NCBI GenBank assembly: GCA_034430515.1
Contig: DAOUEP010000067.1
Location: forward strand, 1 to 10,570
Source of the DNA: DAOUEH01 sp034430515
GTDB lineage: Bacteria > Chloroflexota > Dehalococcoidia > Dehalococcoidales > RBG-16-60-22
DNA length: 10,570 nt
Direction of reading: 5' to 3'
Shown: one piece after another, positions 9,030 to 10,570 of the stretch
Numbering within the stretch: position 1 is the stretch's first letter
Layout of the letters: the number at the start of each line of letters is the position of its first letter
Notes under the pieces: generated by a model
Seen by the model: only the letters and a program-made list of their open reading frames with translations
Told to the model about the DNA's origin: nothing
Database searches by the model: none
Translations under genes and position numbers: made by a program

Positions 9030-9078
9030 TGTATCTCCGCAAGCAGTAAGGCAACGTTTGGCTGTTTGAGGGGATATG
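9030..9078 (+). ncRNA. Two-tier stem-loop in the leader, candidate cis-regulatory RNA
   Basis: The outer stem pairs 9032-9038 (TATCTCC) with 9070-9076 (GGGGATA), with two further G-U pairs outside. A symmetric internal loop GC/GA follows. The inner stem pairs 9041-9046 (AAGCAG) with 9062-9067 (CTGTTT). The 15-base apical loop contains TAAGGCA (9047-9053), the exact complement of TGCCTTA at 8945-8951 in the 5' hairpin. It does not match the consensus of the c-di-GMP, TPP, cobalamin, SAM or fluoride classes as I know them. No T-run follows, so any control would act on translation or stability rather than on termination. Confidence 0.5.
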
Positions 9079-9084
9079 GCATAA

Positions 9085-9127
9085 GACCTGAAAAACCCAA
9101 TACTAATACAGGAGGAAATAAAAGGTC
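9085..9127 (+). promoter_or_regulatory. Alternative pairings around the ribosome-binding site of the propeller gene
   Basis: GACCT (9085-9089) is complementary to AGGTC (9123-9127), directly before the ATG. The overlapping CCTG (9087-9090) is complementary to CAGG (9109-9112), which includes the first bases of the Shine-Dalgarno AGGAGG (9110-9115). The two pairings exclude each other; one covers the ribosome-binding site and the other leaves it in a loop. The AGGAGG to ATG spacing of 13 bases is long, and the stem could alter it. Confidence 0.35.
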
Positions 9128-9128
9128 G

Positions 9129-10570
9129 ATGAAAAGAACCATTAGCAAAATAGGAGGGGTTGCCCTGGCACTGGTGCTGCTGGCCAGTCTTCTGGTCATC
9201 ACCGTTCCCGTTTCCGCGGCCACGCTGGTCTACAGCAATGCCGGTCTCCCGAACCCTATCCTTTCCAACCAGATACTCGCTTGTGACGTCTCCATCATTA
9301 AGGTCGCACCCAACGGCGATATCTTTGTGGTGGATACGCAGAACGGCCCCAACCGGATTTACAAATCCGTCGACGGGGGCTACACCTGGACAGTCGCGGT
9401 CATCCCCGGCCTGTTAGCCGCTGACACGATTGCCGACCTGGCTATCTCACCCTACTACACGACGGACGGCTACGTCTACGCGGTGATTAACATCGCCGTC
9501 GGGCCCGAAACTCGCGTCTACCAGTCCACCAACGCCGGGGTGAGCTTCCTGCAGCTCGGCGGCACTGTCGGTGCTATCGGCGGTGAGCTGGGTACCTCGA
9601 TTGACCTCGACCCGGCCTTCCACGCCGGTGTCGGCCAGATTATGGTCGGCACGGCCGACCCCGCGGGTGCCGCTGCCTACGGCAACGTCTACATCTGGGG
9701 CTTGCCGGCACTCACCTGGGCCGCGCAGGGTCTACCGATTGATATCACCGACGTCGCCTTCTCCACGGCCTACCCGATTGACCGCACCATCATCGCGGTC
9801 GGCTCCAAAGCGGTCGCCGCTATCCCCGCCGCCAACCTGCCTGGCGTGGCGGGCACCTACGTCAACACCAAGGTGTTCACCAATGCCTGGACCGCCGCGG
9901 CGTACTACCCGGCCCAATATGTCGGCACTAGCACGGAAATGGGCGTTGCTATTGGTGTTACCGACATCATCAGCAGCTCGCTGGCCATACCCGACGACTT
10001 CAACGCCAGCAACGCGCTGACCGATACCTTCTACGTAGGCATCAACAGCGGCACGGCCGCGGATAACGGTGCCTGGCGCATGAACCTCGGCCCCGGCGGC
10101 GTTGGCCAGACTCTCACTAATATGACCTATGCCAATGCTGTGGCACCTGCCATTCCGGCAGTCAACAACCTGTACTACAGCGGTGATACCGCCACCGGCA
10201 TGCTCTACGGCGGCCAGACCGCTGCGGCTGCTTACTGGGTCACTTCCAATCCCAAACCGGCTCCGGGTGCTCCGGCCACTTTCTGGCTGCCCGGCGGCGC
10301 GGTTACCGGCGGCGCTCCGGCTTACGTGTCCATGGACCCGGCGACCGGGGCCATCTACGTCGGCACGGGCGGCGCGGTCGCCACTGACGAGAGCGCCTTC
10401 AGCGTCTCCACCAACGGCGGTGCCAACTTCTGGCAGACCGGTCTCATTGACACCGTCCTCAGCGCCATTCAGGACTTCGCGTCCTACAGCGCCACCGAGT
10501 GGTACCTGGTAACCCAGAGCGCGGCTGTCAACAACAGCCTCTGGAAGACCAGCAACGGCGGGGCGCAGTG
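9129..10570 (+). CDS. Secreted Asp-box beta-propeller surface protein, N-terminal part
   Basis: The frame is open from ATG 9129 to the window edge, with 480 residues visible. A clear Sec signal peptide (MKRTISKIGG, then the hydrophobic core VALALVLLASLLVI) ends near VSA-A at residues 30-31, so the product is exported. The mature part is rich in Ala, Gly, Thr, Asn and Tyr, with one cysteine (52). It carries Asp-box (BNR-like) turns: SVDGGYTW (80-87), STNAGVSF (133-140), STNGGANF (427-434) and TSNGG (474-478, cut by the edge). Such turns mark blades of sialidase- or sortilin-like propellers; no sialidase catalytic set is visible. Blade-like phrases recur, such as PNGDIFVVDT, TDGYVYAVI and PATGAIYVGT. 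It is probably an S-layer or other wall protein, whose substrate, if any, is unknown. Confidence 0.85.
   Translation, partial: MKRTISKIGGVALALVLLASLLVITVPVSAATLVYSNAGLPNPILSNQILACDVSIIKVAPNGDIFVVDTQNGPNRIYKSVDGGYTWTVAVIPGLLAADTIADLAISPYYTTDGYVYAVINIAVGPETRVYQSTNAGVSFLQLGGTVGAIGGELGTSIDLDPAFHAGVGQIMVGTADPAGAAAYGNVYIWGLPALTWAAQGLPIDITDVAFSTAYPIDRTIIAVGSKAVAAIPAANLPGVAGTYVNTKVFTNAWTAAAYYPAQYVGTSTEMGVAIGVTDIISSSLAIPDDFNASNALTDTFYVGINSGTAADNGAWRMNLGPGGVGQTLTNMTYANAVAPAIPAVNNLYYSGDTATGMLYGGQTAAAAYWVTSNPKPAPGAPATFWLPGGAVTGGAPAYVSMDPATGAIYVGTGGAVATDESAFSVSTNGGANFWQTGLIDTVLSAIQDFASYSATEWYLVTQSAAVNNSLWKTSNGGAQ

Noticed and set aside
9030..9090. c-di-GMP or another known riboswitch class
   Set aside because: The stem-loop has a large loop with AAGGCAACG, but the conserved core sequences of the c-di-GMP, cobalamin, TPP, SAM and fluoride classes are not present in order.
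9571..10020. Ser/Pro/Arg-rich plus-strand frames at 9160-9417, 9571-10020 and 10129-10512
   Set aside because: They are other-frame shadows of the gene starting at 9129, which has a signal peptide and Asp-box motifs.

Overview
The window reads as a GC-rich bacterial chromosome from an anaerobe. The best guess is a Dehalococcoidia-type member of the Chloroflexota, probably known from a metagenome. This rests on rubredoxin-fold desulforedoxin-like proteins, the NAD-linked dihydroorotate dehydrogenase subunit PyrK, high-GC codon use, a single long Rel-type (p)ppGpp enzyme next to hisS, and a large secreted surface protein. The lineage is an inference from gene content, not a measured result.

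Layout. Bases 1-144 hold the 3' end of an unrecognised AT-rich gene (about 34% GC by hand count). It is followed at once by carB (161-3397), pyrK (3394-4200, ATGA overlap with carB) and two adjacent tiny desulforedoxin-like genes (4239-4358 and 4386-4529). These all run on the plus strand and look like one transcription unit covering pyrimidine synthesis plus small Fe-S proteins. On the minus strand, converging with that unit, lie rel (7150-4883) and rpsT (4886-4596). The rel stop overlaps the UUG start of rpsT, so the two are probably translationally coupled. The rel/hisS intergenic region contains two divergent sigma70-like promoters placed unusually close to their start codons, with a hairpin-rich imperfect inverted repeat of about 130 bases between them. 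hisS (7450-8715) is complete.

From 8716 to 9128 there is an AT-rich non-coding block. It holds a good promoter (TTGACA, 16 bases, TATAGT) and a leader of about 210 nt. The leader contains a 10-bp hairpin made of two near-identical palindromes, an 18-codon reading frame with an excellent Shine-Dalgarno, and a two-tier stem-loop at 9030-9078. The apical loop of that stem-loop is perfectly complementary over 7 nt to the 5' hairpin. Downstream is the start of a secreted Asp-box (BNR-like) beta-propeller protein (9129 to the window end, open on the right). This leader is the most interesting part of the window and is not a riboswitch class I recognise.

How the genes work together: carB and pyrK serve de novo pyrimidine synthesis, while rel, rpsT and hisS serve translation and the stringent response. 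The desulforedoxins are small redox proteins of unknown partner, and the last gene belongs to the cell surface. No rRNA, tRNA, CRISPR array, transposase or phage gene was seen.
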